Shown: positions 34,378 through 44,667 of the stretch, piece by piece | How the letters are laid out: every line of letters starts with the position of its first letter | How positions within the stretch are numbered: the stretch's first letter is position 1 | Source of the DNA: Sphingopyxis sp. HIX | GTDB taxonomy: Bacteria; Pseudomonadota; Alphaproteobacteria; Sphingomonadales; Sphingomonadaceae | DNA: 64,000 nucleotides | Assembly (NCBI RefSeq): GCF_001468285.1 | Contig: NZ_LNSB01000011.1 | Span: 42,250-106,249 of the forward strand | Reading direction: 5' to 3' | Program-made: the position numbers and the translations under genes | The notes under the pieces: generated by a model | What the model was told of the DNA's origin: nothing | Seen by the model: the letters and a program-made list of their open reading frames with translations, nothing else | Database searches by the model: none

Positions 34378-34488
34378 CCGCCCCGGCATAATCGGGGGCT
34401 GCGACCCAGAAGAGCTCTTCCTCCTGGCGAGGACAGAGACCTTCATCTTGGCACTCATTTGGCTTCGGCCAGATGGGTGCCTTTTTTT
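34378..34488 (+). ncRNA. Candidate small RNA or 3'-UTR RNA with anti-SD stretch
   Basis: Between the AraC stop and the suf promoter there is no gene, but three hairpins line up. H1 is GCCCCG (34380-34385) with CGGGGGC (34393-34399). H2 is TCCTC (34419-34423) with GAGGA (34429-34433), overlapping TTCCTCCT, which is complementary to a Shine-Dalgarno AGGAGGAA. H3 is the terminator at 34450-34488. CATAAT at 34387-34392 could be a -10 box for a shorter form, but no good -35 is seen. It may instead be processed from the AraC mRNA. Confidence 0.45.
34450..34488 (+). terminator. Strong rho-independent terminator
   Basis: A stem of fourteen pairs including two G-U pairs (34450-34463 with 34468-34481) is capped by TTCG closed by C-G and followed by seven T (34482-34488). 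It is the most convincing terminator in the window. It isolates the suf promoter from the AraC gene. Confidence 0.92.
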
Positions 34489-34545
34489 CTTGGGCCTTCC
34501 CAAACCCGCCTTGCTTGCGCCGCGCGGACGCCTCGCCTATATAAG

Positions 34546-34562
34546 TGGAGTAATTCACTCCA
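34546..34562. promoter_or_regulatory. Candidate operator of the suf operon
   Basis: TGGAGT (34546-34551), AATTC, ACTCCA (34557-34562) is a perfect 17-base dyad. It lies 37 bases before the Rrf2 start and next to TATATAAG (34538-34545), a possible -10 region. It is a natural site for self-control by the Rrf2 protein in response to Fe-S status. Confidence 0.6.
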
Positions 34563-34599
34563 GTTAAGAATCGTTCGCAGTTTCCGCGAGAAGGATCTC

Positions 34600-35105
34600 A
34601 TGCGCCTGTCCAACCTTGCCGATTATGCCGTGGTGCTGATGAGCGCCGCCGCCCGCCAGTGCGGGTTGGTCGCGCTCAGCGCCGGCATGCTCGCCGAGCA
34701 GACGGGCATTCCGGGCCCGACCGCGCAGAAGCTGGTGAGCAGCCTCGCGCGCGCCGGCCTGCTCGTCGCCTCGCGCGGCAGCGGCGGCGGCATCAGGCTG
34801 GCGCGTCCCGCCGCGGCGATCAACGTCGCCGACATCATCGAAGCGGTCGAGGGCCCGATCGCGCTCACCGCCTGCGTCGCCGAAGGCCGCCACGACTGTT
34901 CGCTCGAAGGCAGCTGCAAGGTGCAGCCGCATTGGGGCGTGGTGAACGGCGCGGTACGCGGGGCATTGGCGGAGATTAGTTTGGCGAGCCTCAGTAAGCC
35001 CCTCCCGCCCGCGGGAGGGGTTTGGGGAGGGCCTGTAGCGGCCACTCACCCAGTAAACATTCCCTCCCCCAGCCCCTCCCACAAGCGGGAGGGGAGGATA
35101 GAAGC

Positions 35106-35109
<4 letters not shown>
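34600..35109 (+). CDS. Rrf2-family Fe-S regulator of suf operon
   Basis: A 169-residue Rrf2 protein: [20 protein letters not shown] at the start, the recognition helix [20 protein letters not shown] and the wing [13 protein letters not shown]. Three cysteines in CVAEGRHDC and SLEGSC can hold a Fe-S cluster, as in IscR/SufR. Family members usually end soon after the helix LAEISLASL. Here about 35 more residues (from residue 134) are encoded by a palindromic repeat (34999-35094). The TGA overlaps the sufB ATG. AAGGA precedes the ATG at 34600. Confidence 0.93.
34999..35094. repeat. Palindromic repeat inside the end of the Rrf2 gene, family B
   Basis: Hairpin 1 is CCCCTCCCGC (34999-35008) with GCGGGAGGGG (35011-35020). 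Hairpin 2 is CCCCTCCC (35073-35080) with GGGAGGGG (35087-35094). A long-range pair joins GGGGAGGG (35024-35031) and CCCTCCCC (35062-35069). The whole lies in frame in the last codons of the Rrf2 gene and ends 11 bases before sufB. Confidence 0.88.
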
Positions 35110-36589
<1,480 letters not shown>

Positions 36590-36593
<4 letters not shown>

Positions 36594-36779
36594 TATTGCG
36601 CTGGCTCTTCCGAAAGCGCGCCGCGAGGCCGCTCGGGTCCGAACCCGAGCTGGTGCCCAACGCGGCCAACCAAACCGGCGGATCGCACGAATTCGTCCGC
36701 GTCCCGCAGGACCAGTCCCTCTCCATCAACGGCAGTCCGGTTCAGCTGGAATCCAGTGAATATAAGATCGACCAAAACC

Positions 36780-36787
<8 letters not shown>
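36590..36787 (+). CDS. Small unknown protein between sufB and sufC
   Basis: A 65-residue reading frame from a GTG at 36590 that overlaps the sufB stop (GTGA) and runs eight bases into sufC. The N-terminus is basic ([15 protein letters not shown]), the rest polar ([20 protein letters not shown]). sufC has no good ribosome site of its own, so translation of this frame may serve to deliver ribosomes to sufC. No homologue comes to mind. The codon bias is weaker than in the suf genes, hence moderate confidence. Confidence 0.55.
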
Positions 36788-37522
<735 letters not shown>

Positions 37523-37523
<1 letters not shown>

Positions 37524-37912
37524 TGGCGATGCTGGCCTTGATGACCATGACGCCCGCCGCGGCGCTTCCCTCCGCTCCGCCGCCCGATGCGGTCGAGCAG
37601 GAAATCGTCGTGATCGCAAGCAAGCTCAAGGATTGGCGCGCGTCGCTGGTCGAATCGCGCGGCGACCTGCGTTGCTATACGCGGCGTTCGACCGGCGACG
37701 CCGCGATCGACCGCATCGGCTGCACCGCGATGATCCGCTGCCACAAGCAGTTCGAAGCGGACTTCGCCCGGTTGAAGGATCACCGCCTGCCGTCGAACGC
37801 GCGGAACAAGATGCGCAAGGCGCTGCTTCGCGACCGGTTTTCGCCGTGCGTTTTCGAAGCGCGCGACACAATGGTCGCCGAACTCGCCGACCGCCGGGCA
37901 GCCGCCCGATGA
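37523..37912 (+). CDS. Unknown Cys-containing protein within suf operon
   Basis: A 129-residue protein with a hydrophobic N-terminus that may be a signal peptide (MAMLALMTMTPAAALPSAPPP). Four cysteines follow (LRCYTRR, RIGCTAMIRCHKQF, SPCVFEA) in a charged helical region. It overlaps sufC by one base and sufD by four, so it is expressed with the complex. If exported, it would be an odd partner for a cytoplasmic pathway. No known family is recognised. Confidence 0.7.
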
Positions 37913-38640
37913 GCGCCGCCGTCCTCCCATCGCGCCGCGACGAAGCCTGGCGCTATAGCGACATCGATGCCGTGGCCGCGGCGTGGCCGCTGCCCGCGCC
38001 CGAGAGCATCGTCGTGCCCGCGGGCGGCGATTTCCGCCGCGCGATAGTGCAGGACGCGGGCGGCATCCGCCAGATCGAGCTGGTGCTCGGCAAGGGCGCG
38101 ACTGCGTCGGTGCATGTGCTGAACATCGGGGGCGCCTATGGCCGGATCGAACTCGCGGTGACGCTCCACGAGGGCGCCGATTTCCATCTTGGCGCGGCGC
38201 AGATCGGCGGCGGGGAGCAGAATCTGGAGATCGTCACCACCGTCACCCATGCCGAACCCGGCGCGACGTCGCGGCAGATGATACGTTCGGTCCTCGGCGG
38301 CACCGCGACCGGCACCTATCTCGGCAAGGTCGCGGTCGCGCGCGATGCGCAGCAGACCGACAGCGAGCAGGATGTGAAGGCGATGCTGCTCGACCGCAGC
38401 GCGACCGCCAACGCCAAGCCCGAGCTCGAAATCTTCGCCGACGACGTCAAATGCGCGCACGGCTGTGCGATCGGCGAACTCGATGCGATGAGCCTCTATT
38501 ATCTCCAGTCGCGCGGGCTGCCGCCCGCCGAGGCGAAGAAGATATTGCTGCAGGCCTTCGTTGCCGGCGTGTTCGACGGGGCCGAGGATGAGGAGCGCTT
38601 GCAGGCGCTCGCGCTGGCCAAGCTGGGAGAGTTGGTGTGA
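37909..38640 (+). CDS. sufD: Fe-S assembly protein SufD
   Basis: A 243-residue SufD of the short alphaproteobacterial type. The N-terminal RRDEAWRYSDIDAVAA stretch is typical. The C-terminal core has LLDRSATANAKPELEIFADDVKCAHG (in parts), GELDAMSLYYLQSRGLP and EAKKILLQAFVAG. The conserved late cysteine and histidine (KCAHG) are present. ATGA overlap with the upstream gene and GTGA overlap with sufS. Confidence 0.96.
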   Translation: MSAAVLPSRRDEAWRYSDIDAVAAAWPLPAPESIVVPAGGDFRRAIVQDAGGIRQIELVLGKGATASVHVLNIGGAYGRIELAVTLHEGADFHLGAAQIGGGEQNLEIVTTVTHAEPGATSRQMIRSVLGGTATGTYLGKVAVARDAQQTDSEQDVKAMLLDRSATANAKPELEIFADDVKCAHGCAIGELDAMSLYYLQSRGLPPAEAKKILLQAFVAGVFDGAEDEERLQALALAKLGELV

Positions 38641-39818
38641 GCACCGCGACTGCCCTCCGCACCTTCCTCAATGTCCGCGCCGACTTCCCCGGCCTGACGC
38701 CCGGCTGGCACTATCTCGACACCGCGGCGACGGCGCAGAAACCGCAGGCGGTGATCGACGCGACGGTGAACGCGATGGGCCGCGACTATGCGACCGTGCA
38801 CCGCGGCGTCTATGCGCGCTCGGCCGACATGACGCTCGCCTATGAGGCGGCGCGGCGGCGGATCGCGGCGTTTATCGGCGCGAAGGAAGAGCAGATCGCG
38901 TTCGTGCGCGGCGCGACCGAGGCGATCAATCTCGTCGCTTATTCGCACCCGCGCAAAGGTCGCATACTGCTGTCGATGCTCGAACATCACAGCAATATAG
39001 TGCCCTGGCAGCTCGCGGGCTGGCAGGTCGATGTTTGTCCGCTGACCGCCGACGGCTGCATCGATCTCGATGCCGCCGAGAAGCTGCTCACCCCCGAACA
39101 CACGATGGTCGCCTTCGCCCACGTCTCGAACGTCCTCGGCAGCCCGCTCGACGTCGCGCGCGCCGCCGAGCTCGCGCATCGCGTCGGTGCCGAACTGCTG
39201 ATCGATGGCTGTCAGGCGGTGCCGCGCCTGCCCGTCGATGTCGCGGCGCTCGGCTGCGACTATTACGCCTTCTCTGGCCACAAGCTCTATGGCCCCACCG
39301 GCGTCGGCGTGTTGTGGAGCGACAAGCTCGACACGCTCCCGCCCTGGCAGGGCGGCGGGTCGATGATCGACCGCGTGACCTTCGAGCGCACGACCTACGC
39401 CCCCGCCCCCACCCGCTTCGAGGCGGGAACGCCCGCGATCATCGAAGCAATCGGGCTCGCCGCGGCGGTCGATTATGTCGAGGGTATCGGCATCGACGCG
39501 ATCCACGCGCACGAGGTCGCGCTGGTCAGCGCCTTACGCGAAGCTCTTGCCCGCAAGAACAGCATCACGCTCTATGGCCCTGAAAACAGTGCCGGAATCG
39601 TAAGCTTTTCGATGGCGGGGGTTCATCCGCACGACATCGGCACTATCTTGGACGAAAGCGGGGTCGCGATCCGCGCCGGGCACCATTGCGCGCAGCCGCT
39701 GATGGAGCATCTGGGGGTACCCGCGACCGCACGCGCGAGTTTTGGCGCTTACAGCAACCGCGATGACGTGGCGGCACTGATCGAGGGCCTCGCCCGCGTC
39801 GAGAGGATTTTCGGATGA
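38637..39818 (+). CDS. sufS: Cysteine desulfurase SufS
   Basis: A 393-residue class V aminotransferase that provides sulfur for clusters. The pyridoxal-phosphate lysine is in FSGHKLYGP and the catalytic cysteine in RAGHHCAQPLM. The N-terminal YLDTAATAQKPQAVIDA is typical of SufS. The GTG start overlaps the sufD stop. No sufE or sufU gene is seen in the window, so the sulfur-transfer partner must be elsewhere. Confidence 0.97.
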   Translation: MSTATALRTFLNVRADFPGLTPGWHYLDTAATAQKPQAVIDATVNAMGRDYATVHRGVYARSADMTLAYEAARRRIAAFIGAKEEQIAFVRGATEAINLVAYSHPRKGRILLSMLEHHSNIVPWQLAGWQVDVCPLTADGCIDLDAAEKLLTPEHTMVAFAHVSNVLGSPLDVARAAELAHRVGAELLIDGCQAVPRLPVDVAALGCDYYAFSGHKLYGPTGVGVLWSDKLDTLPPWQGGGSMIDRVTFERTTYAPAPTRFEAGTPAIIEAIGLAAAVDYVEGIGIDAIHAHEVALVSALREALARKNSITLYGPENSAGIVSFSMAGVHPHDIGTILDESGVAIRAGHHCAQPLMEHLGVPATARASFGAYSNRDDVAALIEGLARVERIFG

Positions 39819-40285
39819 GCGAGGATCGCATGATCAAGGTGGAAGAAGTCACGAGCGTCGAAGCACCGCCCAAGGCGCGCGTCGAGGATGTCGAAACCGC
39901 GCCCGAAAAGCTCGAGCGCAAGCGCGACTATCTCGAAGGCTTTCTCGCGGCCAAGCCCGCCGAGGTCGCGCAGGGCGCGGTCGGCGGCGACCTCTATGAG
40001 GCGGTGATCGACGCGCTCAAGGAGATTTTCGACCCCGAAATCCCCGTGAACATCTACGATCTCGGCCTGATCTACAATGTCGAGATCGACGAGGGCCATG
40101 TGCTCGTCACGATGACGCTGACGACGCCGCACTGCCCGGTCGCCGAATCGATGCCCGCCGAGGTCGAACTCCGCGTCGGCGCGGTGCCCGGCGTCGGCGA
40201 CGCCGAGGTCAACCTCGTCTGGGATCCGCCGTGGAGCCCGCAGAATATGAGCGACGAAGCGCGCCTCGAACTGGGAATGCTGTGA
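39815..40285 (+). CDS. sufT: SUF system protein SufT (MIP18/DUF59 family)
   Basis: A 156-residue protein. The N-terminal 50 residues are a charged extension; the rest is the DUF59 domain with IDALKEIFDPEIPVNIYDLG, MTLTTPHCPVAESMP and VNLVWDPPWSPQNMSD (in parts). The cysteine in TPHCPV is the conserved one. SufT helps mature Fe-S proteins under high demand. ATGA overlap with sufS and TGATG with the next gene. Confidence 0.94.
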   Translation: MSEDRMIKVEEVTSVEAPPKARVEDVETAPEKLERKRDYLEGFLAAKPAEVAQGAVGGDLYEAVIDALKEIFDPEIPVNIYDLGLIYNVEIDEGHVLVTMTLTTPHCPVAESMPAEVELRVGAVPGVGDAEVNLVWDPPWSPQNMSDEARLELGML

Positions 40286-40641
40286 TGACCGAGACCAAGA
40301 CCCGCGCCCGCCCCGCTGCTGTCGCCCTGACCCCTGGCGCCGAAGCGCGCATCGCCAAGCTGATGGCGTCGGCGCCCGAAGGCGCGATCGGCGTTCGCCT
40401 GTCGACCCCGCGCCGCGGCTGCTCGGGGCTCGCTTACTCGGTCGACTATGTCACCGAAGAGGCGAAGTTCGACGAGAAGATCGAGACCCCCGGCGGCGTC
40501 TTCTACATCGACGGCGCGTCGGTGCTCTACCTCATCGGCAGCACGATGGACTGGGTCGAGGACGACTTCGCCGCGGGCTTCGTGTTCGAGAACCCGAACG
40601 CCAAGGGCGCGTGCGGCTGCGGCGAGAGCTTCACCGTCTGA
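40285..40641 (+). CDS. sufA: A-type Fe-S carrier protein (SufA/HesB)
   Basis: A 118-residue A-type carrier with the three cluster cysteines in RRGCSGLAY and GACGCGESF, preceded by the usual LTPGAEARIAKLM. It receives clusters from SufBCD and passes them to apoproteins. It overlaps sufT by one base (TGATG). The gene name is by context; IscA-type naming is equally possible. Confidence 0.93.
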   Translation: MTETKTRARPAAVALTPGAEARIAKLMASAPEGAIGVRLSTPRRGCSGLAYSVDYVTEEAKFDEKIETPGGVFYIDGASVLYLIGSTMDWVEDDFAAGFVFENPNAKGACGCGESFTV

Positions 40642-40643
40642 CG

Positions 40644-41081
40644 ATGCAGGTCCGCGACGCCGAAGCTGCCGACATTCCCGCCTGGGCGGCGATGCGCGCG
40701 GCGCTGTGGCCCGACGCCGACGCCGCGGAGCTGGCCGAAGACCTGCCCGCGGCACTCGACGACGAGACACTCTGGAACTTCATCCTGGTCGACGATGCCG
40801 GGAAGGCGGCAGGCTTTGCCGAGGTGCAGCTCCGCACGATGTTCGACGGCTGCCCGGTCGCGCCCTATCCGCATATCGAGGGCATCTGGATCGACGCTGC
40901 GCTCCGCCGCACCGGCGCCGGGCGCCTATTGCTCGCGGCCATCGAGGACCGCGCGCGCGAACGCGGCCACGACCGCATCGGCTCTGACGTCGAACTCGAC
41001 AATCTCGGCAGCCAGGCGTGGCACGAAGCCAACGGCTTCGCCGAAGAAGTCCGCGTGATCCTCTATTCGAAACCGCTCTAG
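40644..41081 (+). CDS. AAC(6')-I-like GNAT acetyltransferase
   Basis: A 145-residue GNAT enzyme starting two bases after sufA. Its pattern follows aminoglycoside 6'-N-acetyltransferases: RAALWPDAD near the start, GFAEVQLR, an EGIWIDAALRRTGAGRLLL acetyl-CoA loop, and SDVELDNLGSQAWHEANGF then VRVILYSKPL. The resemblance is to the AAC(6')-Iaa/Iy type. Many chromosomal members are cryptic or have other substrates, so resistance is not implied. It shares CTAG with the extensin-like gene. Confidence 0.85.
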   Translation: MQVRDAEAADIPAWAAMRAALWPDADAAELAEDLPAALDDETLWNFILVDDAGKAAGFAEVQLRTMFDGCPVAPYPHIEGIWIDAALRRTGAGRLLLAAIEDRARERGHDRIGSDVELDNLGSQAWHEANGFAEEVRVILYSKPL

Positions 41082-41797
41082 CGGCACACCGTCCAGCCCG
41101 CCGTCCGCTGCGCCATGTCGAGGTGGAAATGGTCGGCGTGGGCTTCGTTGTAGTCGGGCGACAGCACGGTGCTGAACAGGCCGCACGACCCGTCGCGCAC
41201 GTCGTGCAGGAAGGTGCTGCGTTTGTCGCCGTCGTCCCAGTCGTTGATCAGCGATATCCGCGTCCCGTCGGCGAGCACGAAGGCCGAGATGTCGATCGCA
41301 TTGGCGGTCGAATGCTGGCTCTGCGCCTGCTTCCCCGCGATTTTGCGGCAATTGTAGCTGCCTAGATTCTCGAGCTCGACCACCGTCTGCCCGAAATGCT
41401 TCCGCGCGAGCGGCTGGACGACATCGCGGTTCCACAGCGCCATCGCCGCGGTCACCGCACAGCCCGGCGCCGCGCCCGCGGGGCGCATCGTCGGCACCAG
41501 CTTGTTCGCGGTGAGCAACATGCGCTGGCTCGCGCGGCACACCCCCTCTCCCATCGCCGGGCGCCGCAGATAGCCTGCGCCGGCGCGGTCGAAGGCGGCG
41601 AAGCAGGCGGTATCGTCCTGGCCGAGCGCCACCAGCTTGCGGTGCGTCGCCCAGCCCTGCGGATGCTTGAGTTCGAAGCGCGCGGTGGGAACATGCTCGG
41701 GATGGTCGCGCACCCACTGCATCGCACGAATCGCGGCGACGGTCAGCAGCAGGGCTATTCCGAACCAGATCAGATAGGGGCGCAGGCTCTTCATCAT
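41078..41797 (-). CDS. Extensin-like family protein, membrane-anchored
   Basis: A 239-residue protein with an N-terminal helix (YLIWFGIALLLTVAAIRAM) and a C-terminal extensin-like domain: CAVTAAMALWNRDVV, the conserved SYNCRKIAG, QHSTANAIDISAF and ADHFHLDMA. The histidine/aspartate pattern (H..N.IDI, HFHLD) resembles the D-Ala-D-Ala metallopeptidase fold, so a role on peptidoglycan in the periplasm is plausible but unproven. Two ATGs at 41797 and 41794 are adjacent; GGAAAGCGAG precedes them. Confidence 0.88.
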   Translation of the reverse strand: MMKSLRPYLIWFGIALLLTVAAIRAMQWVRDHPEHVPTARFELKHPQGWATHRKLVALGQDDTACFAAFDRAGAGYLRRPAMGEGVCRASQRMLLTANKLVPTMRPAGAAPGCAVTAAMALWNRDVVQPLARKHFGQTVVELENLGSYNCRKIAGKQAQSQHSTANAIDISAFVLADGTRISLINDWDDGDKRSTFLHDVRDGSCGLFSTVLSPDYNEAHADHFHLDMAQRTAGWTVCR

Positions 41798-41862
41798 CTC
41801 GCTTTCCGCGTGGCGCAAAATAGCGCTTGTTGAAAGCGCCTTGCGGCTCGATAGCGTTCCCA

Positions 41863-43398
41863 ATGGCGAAGCGCTCGATCCTGATCGTCGGCGGCGGCAC
41901 CGCGGGCTGGCTGACCGCGGCCTATCTCGCGCGCTTTTTCGACCTGCCGCGCAACCCGCGGCTCGCGATCACGCTGATCGCGTCGGACGAGATCGGCAGC
42001 ATCGGCGTGGGCGAAGGCGCCTTCCCGACGATCCGCAGCACCTTGCAGTTCATCGGCATCGACGAGAGCCAGTTCGTCCGCTCCACCACCGCGACCTTCA
42101 AGCAGGGCATCCGCTTCGACGACTGGGTGCGCACCCCCGCGCCGGGCACGTCGAGCCATTTCCTCCACCCCTTCGAGCCCCCCTATCATGGCGACGGGCA
42201 CAGCCTCGTCTCCTACTGGCTGCTCCAGGATCCCGCGACGCGCCCGGCCTTTGCGGAGGCGATGACGATCCAGAACCGCGTCGCCGAGGCGCGCCGCGCT
42301 CCCAAGCGCCCCGGCGAGGGCGCCTTCGACGGGCCGCTGAACTATGCCTATCATTTCGACGCGGCGCGGCTGGCCGAAGTGCTGTCGGCGCAGGCGCGCG
42401 CGCTGGGGGTTACGCATCTGCAGGGGACGCTGACCGACGTCGCGCTCGACGGCACGACCGGCGCGATCGACCATATCGTGACCGCCGAGCATGGCACGTT
42501 GTCGGCCGACCTCTATATCGACTGCTCGGGTTTTCGCGCCGAGTTGATCGGCGCGCTCGGTGCGCCGTTCAGGAGCGTCGGCGACCGATTGTTCACCGAC
42601 CGTGCGCTCGCGTGCAAGATTCCCTACGACGATCCCGCCGCGCCGCTCGAAAGCTACACCATCGCCGCGGCGCACGAGGGCGGCTGGACGTGGGACATCG
42701 GCCTCGCCGGCGCGCGCGGGGTCGGCTGCGTCTATTCGAGCGCGCATCTCAGCGACGACCGCGCCGCGGATATCCTCGCAACCTACACCGGCGGGCGCAG
42801 CCATGACGTCAAAGTGCGCAGCATCCCGTTCGAGGCGGGCTATCGCACGACGCCCTGGGTCAAGAATTGCGTCGCGGTCGGGCTGTCGGGGGGCTTCCTC
42901 GAACCGCTCGAATCGACCGGTCTGGTGATGATCGAGACCGCAGCGGCGATGATCGCCGAGATGTTCCCGCTCGGCGGTCCGATGGGGGCGCCCGCGCGGC
43001 GCTTCAACGAGCTGATGTCGGCGCGCTACGCGAACATCGTCAATTTCCTGAAGCTCCATTATTGCCTCAGCCGCCGCAACGAGCCTTTCTGGCGCGACAA
43101 TGGGGACCCCGCGTCGATCCCCGACCGGCTGAAGGAATTGCTCGAAGAATGGCGTTACCGCCCGCCTGGGCGCTTCGACTTCATCCTCGACCTCGAGAGC
43201 TTCGCCTTCTTCAACTACCAGTATATCCTCTACGGCATGGAATATCGGACCGACCTGTCGCCGGTGCGCGAGGAGTTCCCCGACGTCGCCGAGGCCGAGC
43301 GCATCTTCGCGCGCATCCGCAATTTCGGCGACCGCGCCGCGAGCGAACTCCCCGCGCACCGCGCGCTGATCGACCAGATCAACGCCGAGGCCGCCTAG
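41863..43398 (+). CDS. Tryptophan-halogenase-like flavoprotein
   Basis: A 511-residue protein of the flavin-dependent tryptophan halogenase family. The FAD motif is GGGTAGWLTA (residues 10-19). The lysine that carries the haloamine in PrnA is conserved (K80 in ATFKQGI). The WxWxIP motif is altered to WTWDIG (residues 275-280). The GLSGGFLEPLESTG stretch of the FAD site is intact. It needs a flavin reductase, none of which is adjacent. It may be a halogenase with a changed site or a related monooxygenase-type enzyme. The substrate is unknown. Confidence 0.88.
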   Translation: MAKRSILIVGGGTAGWLTAAYLARFFDLPRNPRLAITLIASDEIGSIGVGEGAFPTIRSTLQFIGIDESQFVRSTTATFKQGIRFDDWVRTPAPGTSSHFLHPFEPPYHGDGHSLVSYWLLQDPATRPAFAEAMTIQNRVAEARRAPKRPGEGAFDGPLNYAYHFDAARLAEVLSAQARALGVTHLQGTLTDVALDGTTGAIDHIVTAEHGTLSADLYIDCSGFRAELIGALGAPFRSVGDRLFTDRALACKIPYDDPAAPLESYTIAAAHEGGWTWDIGLAGARGVGCVYSSAHLSDDRAADILATYTGGRSHDVKVRSIPFEAGYRTTPWVKNCVAVGLSGGFLEPLESTGLVMIETAAAMIAEMFPLGGPMGAPARRFNELMSARYANIVNFLKLHYCLSRRNEPFWRDNGDPASIPDRLKELLEEWRYRPPGRFDFILDLESFAFFNYQYILYGMEYRTDLSPVREEFPDVAEAERIFARIRNFGDRAASELPAHRALIDQINAEAA

Positions 43399-44603
43399 AG
43401 CACAAAGTCGAGCGTCAGCCAGAGCCGGTCGGTGTCGGTCGCGAAATCCCGGGCATTATAATGCGCGTAGCGGATCGAGCCACCGGTCTTTCCCCTCTTG
43501 GCGGTCAGCGCGAGGCCGAACTCGTCGCCATAATGCTGGTGCAGCCGATCGCTGTCGAAGCGGTGCCAGACCGCGTTGAGCCCGATATTGTCGAGCCCCG
43601 CGACCTTCTTCCAGCCATAGCCCGCCCCGGCATAAAGATCGCGCAGGCCATTGGGCGGGGTCGTCACGAATTTGCCCGCCCAGCCGTTGAAGCGGAAATG
43701 CGAGGCGAGCGGGGTCTGGACGCTGGTCAGCGGCGCACCATCGCTCGCGCCGAGAATCTCGTAGCCCGCGGTCGCATTGAGGCCGCCGGCGCTGACGCCC
43801 GCCTCGGCGAGCCAATAATCGGCGGCATAGTCGTTGGGATTGCGCCGCGAGTCGCGCTGCCGCGCCCAGCTCGCGACATAGCTCAGCTTCACGTCCTTCG
43901 CGACCGGCTGGCTGCCCGCGAAGCGCAGCCCCCAGGTCTGGCTCGACAGCCGATAGCCCTGCACCGCCGCCTCGTCCTGGTCGACCAGATAGGCGAAGCC
44001 GCTGAGCGTGCCGATATCGGTGCCATAGCCCACCACCGCGAAGACATTGTCGCCGCCGATCGCCTGCGGCCGCGCGCCGGTGCCGTTGCGGCCGTTTACG
44101 GTGCGCACGCTCCAGCTATAGACGAGGTCGGCGCTCAGCCCCCTCGGCTTGCCCCACTGGACGCGCACCGCGTCATAGGTCTGCTCGTTCTGGCGGAACC
44201 CGGCCGACCCCGTGAAGCGCTGGTCGGCCATCTCGATGCGCTGGCGCCCGGCGGTCAGCGCCAGCCCGTTCGCGCCCGCATAGCGGATTTGCGCGCGGTT
44301 GAGTTCGAGGTTCGGCGGATCGGCGATCAGCGGAAACGCCGCCTTGCCGTTGGTCCCGTCGTTATAGTCATAGGCGATCGCGAGGTTCGCCTCGCCCTCG
44401 ACCAGCACGCTCCATGCGCCCTGTTTAGCCTCGATCCCCGGCCGCACGCGCAGTGTCAGCGCGTCGGCCTTTTCGGGCAAGCCGTCCTGCTCGACCCGCT
44501 CATAACGCAGCCGCGTGTCGAGCAGCGGCGTGACCGCTATCTCTTCGGCGCACGCGGGGCCGCCGAGCAGCGCCAGCGACGCCGCAAGCCAGTATCTTTT
44601 CAT
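43395..44603 (-). CDS. Alginate-export-type outer-membrane porin
   Basis: A 402-residue exported protein (MKRYWLAASLALLGGPACAEE). It has the beta-barrel look: LDTRLRYERVEQDG, LVEGEANLAIAYDYND, AGRQRIEMADQRFTG and the terminal LWLTLDFVL. The AGRQ/ADQRF block and the overall length match the alginate-export domain (AlgE-like, PF13372) barrels that import or export organic solutes. Stop codon shares CTAG with the halogenase-like gene. The next gene upstream (antiporter) ends 64 bases before it. Confidence 0.85.
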   Translation of the reverse strand: MKRYWLAASLALLGGPACAEEIAVTPLLDTRLRYERVEQDGLPEKADALTLRVRPGIEAKQGAWSVLVEGEANLAIAYDYNDGTNGKAAFPLIADPPNLELNRAQIRYAGANGLALTAGRQRIEMADQRFTGSAGFRQNEQTYDAVRVQWGKPRGLSADLVYSWSVRTVNGRNGTGARPQAIGGDNVFAVVGYGTDIGTLSGFAYLVDQDEAAVQGYRLSSQTWGLRFAGSQPVAKDVKLSYVASWARQRDSRRNPNDYAADYWLAEAGVSAGGLNATAGYEILGASDGAPLTSVQTPLASHFRFNGWAGKFVTTPPNGLRDLYAGAGYGWKKVAGLDNIGLNAVWHRFDSDRLHQHYGDEFGLALTAKRGKTGGSIRYAHYNARDFATDTDRLWLTLDFVL

Positions 44604-44667
44604 GGAGAGGTTCCCGAAAATCCTCCCCGCCCCGGCCGCGGCCGAAGCGGGGGAGGCAGGAGGGATG

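Noticed and set aside
34286..34558. A 90-codon minus-strand open frame over the small-RNA candidate
   Set aside because: It has no family resemblance, crosses the strong terminator and lacks the G/C-rich third positions of real genes here.
40644..41081. Acquired antibiotic-resistance cassette
   Set aside because: There is no integron, attC site or mobile element, base composition matches neighbours, and it is part of the suf transcript. A native chromosomal gene is more likely.
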